Assembly (NCBI GenBank): GCA_937927675.1
Contig: CALBSG010000036.1
Location: 1 to 24,506, forward strand
Source: an uncultured Paracoccaceae bacterium
GTDB lineage: Bacteria; Pseudomonadota; Alphaproteobacteria; Rhodobacterales; Rhodobacteraceae
Reading direction: 5' to 3'
Length of the DNA: 24,506 nt
Shown: positions 23,735-24,506 of the stretch, piece after piece
How the letters are laid out: the number at the start of each line of letters is the position of its first letter
Numbering within the stretch: the stretch's first letter is position 1
Program-made: the position numbers and the translations under genes
The notes under the pieces: model-generated
The model's input: the letters and a program-made list of their open reading frames with translations, nothing else
The model's database searches: none
Told to the model about the DNA's origin: nothing

Positions 23735-24493
23735 TTACTTTGCCCGGGCCGCCTGCCAGGCGCGGGGGTCGTTCAGGAAGGCCTCGACCTCGGTCAGGGT
23801 CTTTTCGTCAAACGCCCCTTGGGCGCGGGCCTCGGCCAGCACGTCCCACCAAGTGCACAGGTGATGCAGCGCCACGCCGTGATCGGCCAGCCGTCCGGTG
23901 GTTTCGGGGAAGATGCCGTAATAGAAGATCACCGCCGTATGGGCGCAGGTTGCGCCGGTTTCGCGGATCGCATCGACGAAGGACAGTTTCGATCCGCCGT
24001 CGGTGGTCAGATCCTCAACCAAAAGCACGCGTTGGCCTTCGGTCATTGCGCCTTCGATGCGGGCGTTGCGGCCATAACCTTTGGGCTTTTTGCGCACATA
24101 GGTCATCGGCAGGGCCATGCGCTCTGCCACAAGGGCGGCAAAGGGGATGCCCGCCGTTTCGCCGCCAGCGATGTTGTCAAACGCCTCAAACCCGGCGTCG
24201 CGCATCACGGTGACAGTCAGGAAATCCATCAAGGTCGAGCGGATGCGCGGATAAGAAATCAGCTTGCGGCAGTCGATATAGGTCGGGCTGGGCAGGCCCG
24301 AGGCGAGGGTGAAGGGCGTTTCCGCGTTGAAATGCACGGCCTTGATTTCCAGAAGCGCGCGGGCGGTCAGGCGGGCGATTTCTTCGGGCGAGCGGTCCTG
24401 GTAGGTCGCGGGCGCGCCGTCCTTGCCGGGCACGCGCACCTGGTCGAGGGCGACGGCGACTGACAGGCGCTTCACCGCGCCGCCTTCGATCAC
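23735..24493 (-). CDS. pyrE: Orotate phosphoribosyltransferase, start uncertain
   Basis: PyrE joins orotate and PRPP to give OMP in pyrimidine synthesis. The core is clear: FTLASGLPSPTYIDCRKLIS (about 61-80 of this frame), GGETAGIPFAAL, YVRKKPKGYGRNARIEGA (about 131-148) and the PRPP loop VLLVEDLTTDGGSK. The enzyme usually begins shortly before EEIARLTARALLEIKAVHF; here about 35 residues precede that. The frame has a possible GTG start at 24493 but stays open to the window edge (IRTE before it), and no ATG is available before residue 85. The real start may be a nearer GTG (in QVRV) or beyond the edge. Confidence 0.9.
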   Translation of the reverse strand: MIEGGAVKRLSVAVALDQVRVPGKDGAPATYQDRSPEEIARLTARALLEIKAVHFNAETPFTLASGLPSPTYIDCRKLISYPRIRSTLMDFLTVTVMRDAGFEAFDNIAGGETAGIPFAALVAERMALPMTYVRKKPKGYGRNARIEGAMTEGQRVLLVEDLTTDGGSKLSFVDAIRETGATCAHTAVIFYYGIFPETTGRLADHGVALHHLCTWWDVLAEARAQGAFDEKTLTEVEAFLNDPRAWQAARAK

Positions 24494-24506
24494 TTCCGTG
24501 CGGATC

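Overview
The window looks like an ordinary chromosomal segment of an alphaproteobacterium, most probably family Rhodobacteraceae (Rhodobacter, Tabrizicola or Gemmobacter-like). The reasons are its high GC, the clpP-clpX pair, an NDUFA12-type complex I accessory subunit, a PreT/PreA dihydropyrimidine dehydrogenase, DUF2155, and the gene order radA-cvpA-purF-SDR. I could not run searches, so the genus is not assigned. There are 23 protein genes (one cut by the left edge, one of uncertain start at the right edge). I saw no rRNA, tRNA, CRISPR array, insertion sequence or phage gene.

Layout. 1-2131: a YnjBC-type ABC importer (permease start and Tat-exported binding protein, minus strand), divergent from a YnjF-like CDP-alcohol phosphatidyltransferase. 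2250-4312: clpP, clpX and a strong terminator. 4395-6152: an orphan protein that joins a mutase-like putative barrel to a C-terminal cobalamin-binding domain. 6204-7503: NDUFA12, MlaD and a secreted DUF2155 protein, translationally coupled. 7368-10032 (minus): aat, whose 3' end runs 136 bp into the DUF2155 gene, then accC and accB with a terminator behind them. 10227-12859 (plus): preT-preA for reductive pyrimidine degradation, behind a promoter holding a RutR-like palindrome. 12994-18042 (minus): a run containing radA, cvpA, purF, a DUF1801 protein, an atypical SDR and a small Ala/Pro-rich protein. 18188-18964: a membrane-anchored coiled-coil protein of unknown function with its own promoter. 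19139-21704: alr-mlaE-mlaF in overlapping frames. 21909-23417: dnaB. 23735-right edge: pyrE.

How the genes fit together. The Mla phospholipid transporter is split: the substrate-binding MCE subunit MlaD lies with NDUFA12, while permease and ATPase lie 13 kb away behind alanine racemase. Several genes serve pyrimidine or purine metabolism (preTA, purF, pyrE). Others serve envelope and lipid work (accBC, mla, alr, ynjF) or proteolysis and the N-degron pathway (clpPX, aat).

No obviously new multi-gene system is visible. The items most worth checking are the orphan B12-domain protein, a repeated composite hairpin element that flanks dnaB in opposite orientations, a phased cluster of DnaA-box-like 9-mers in the 317-bp gap upstream of dnaB, and the palindrome in the preTA promoter.
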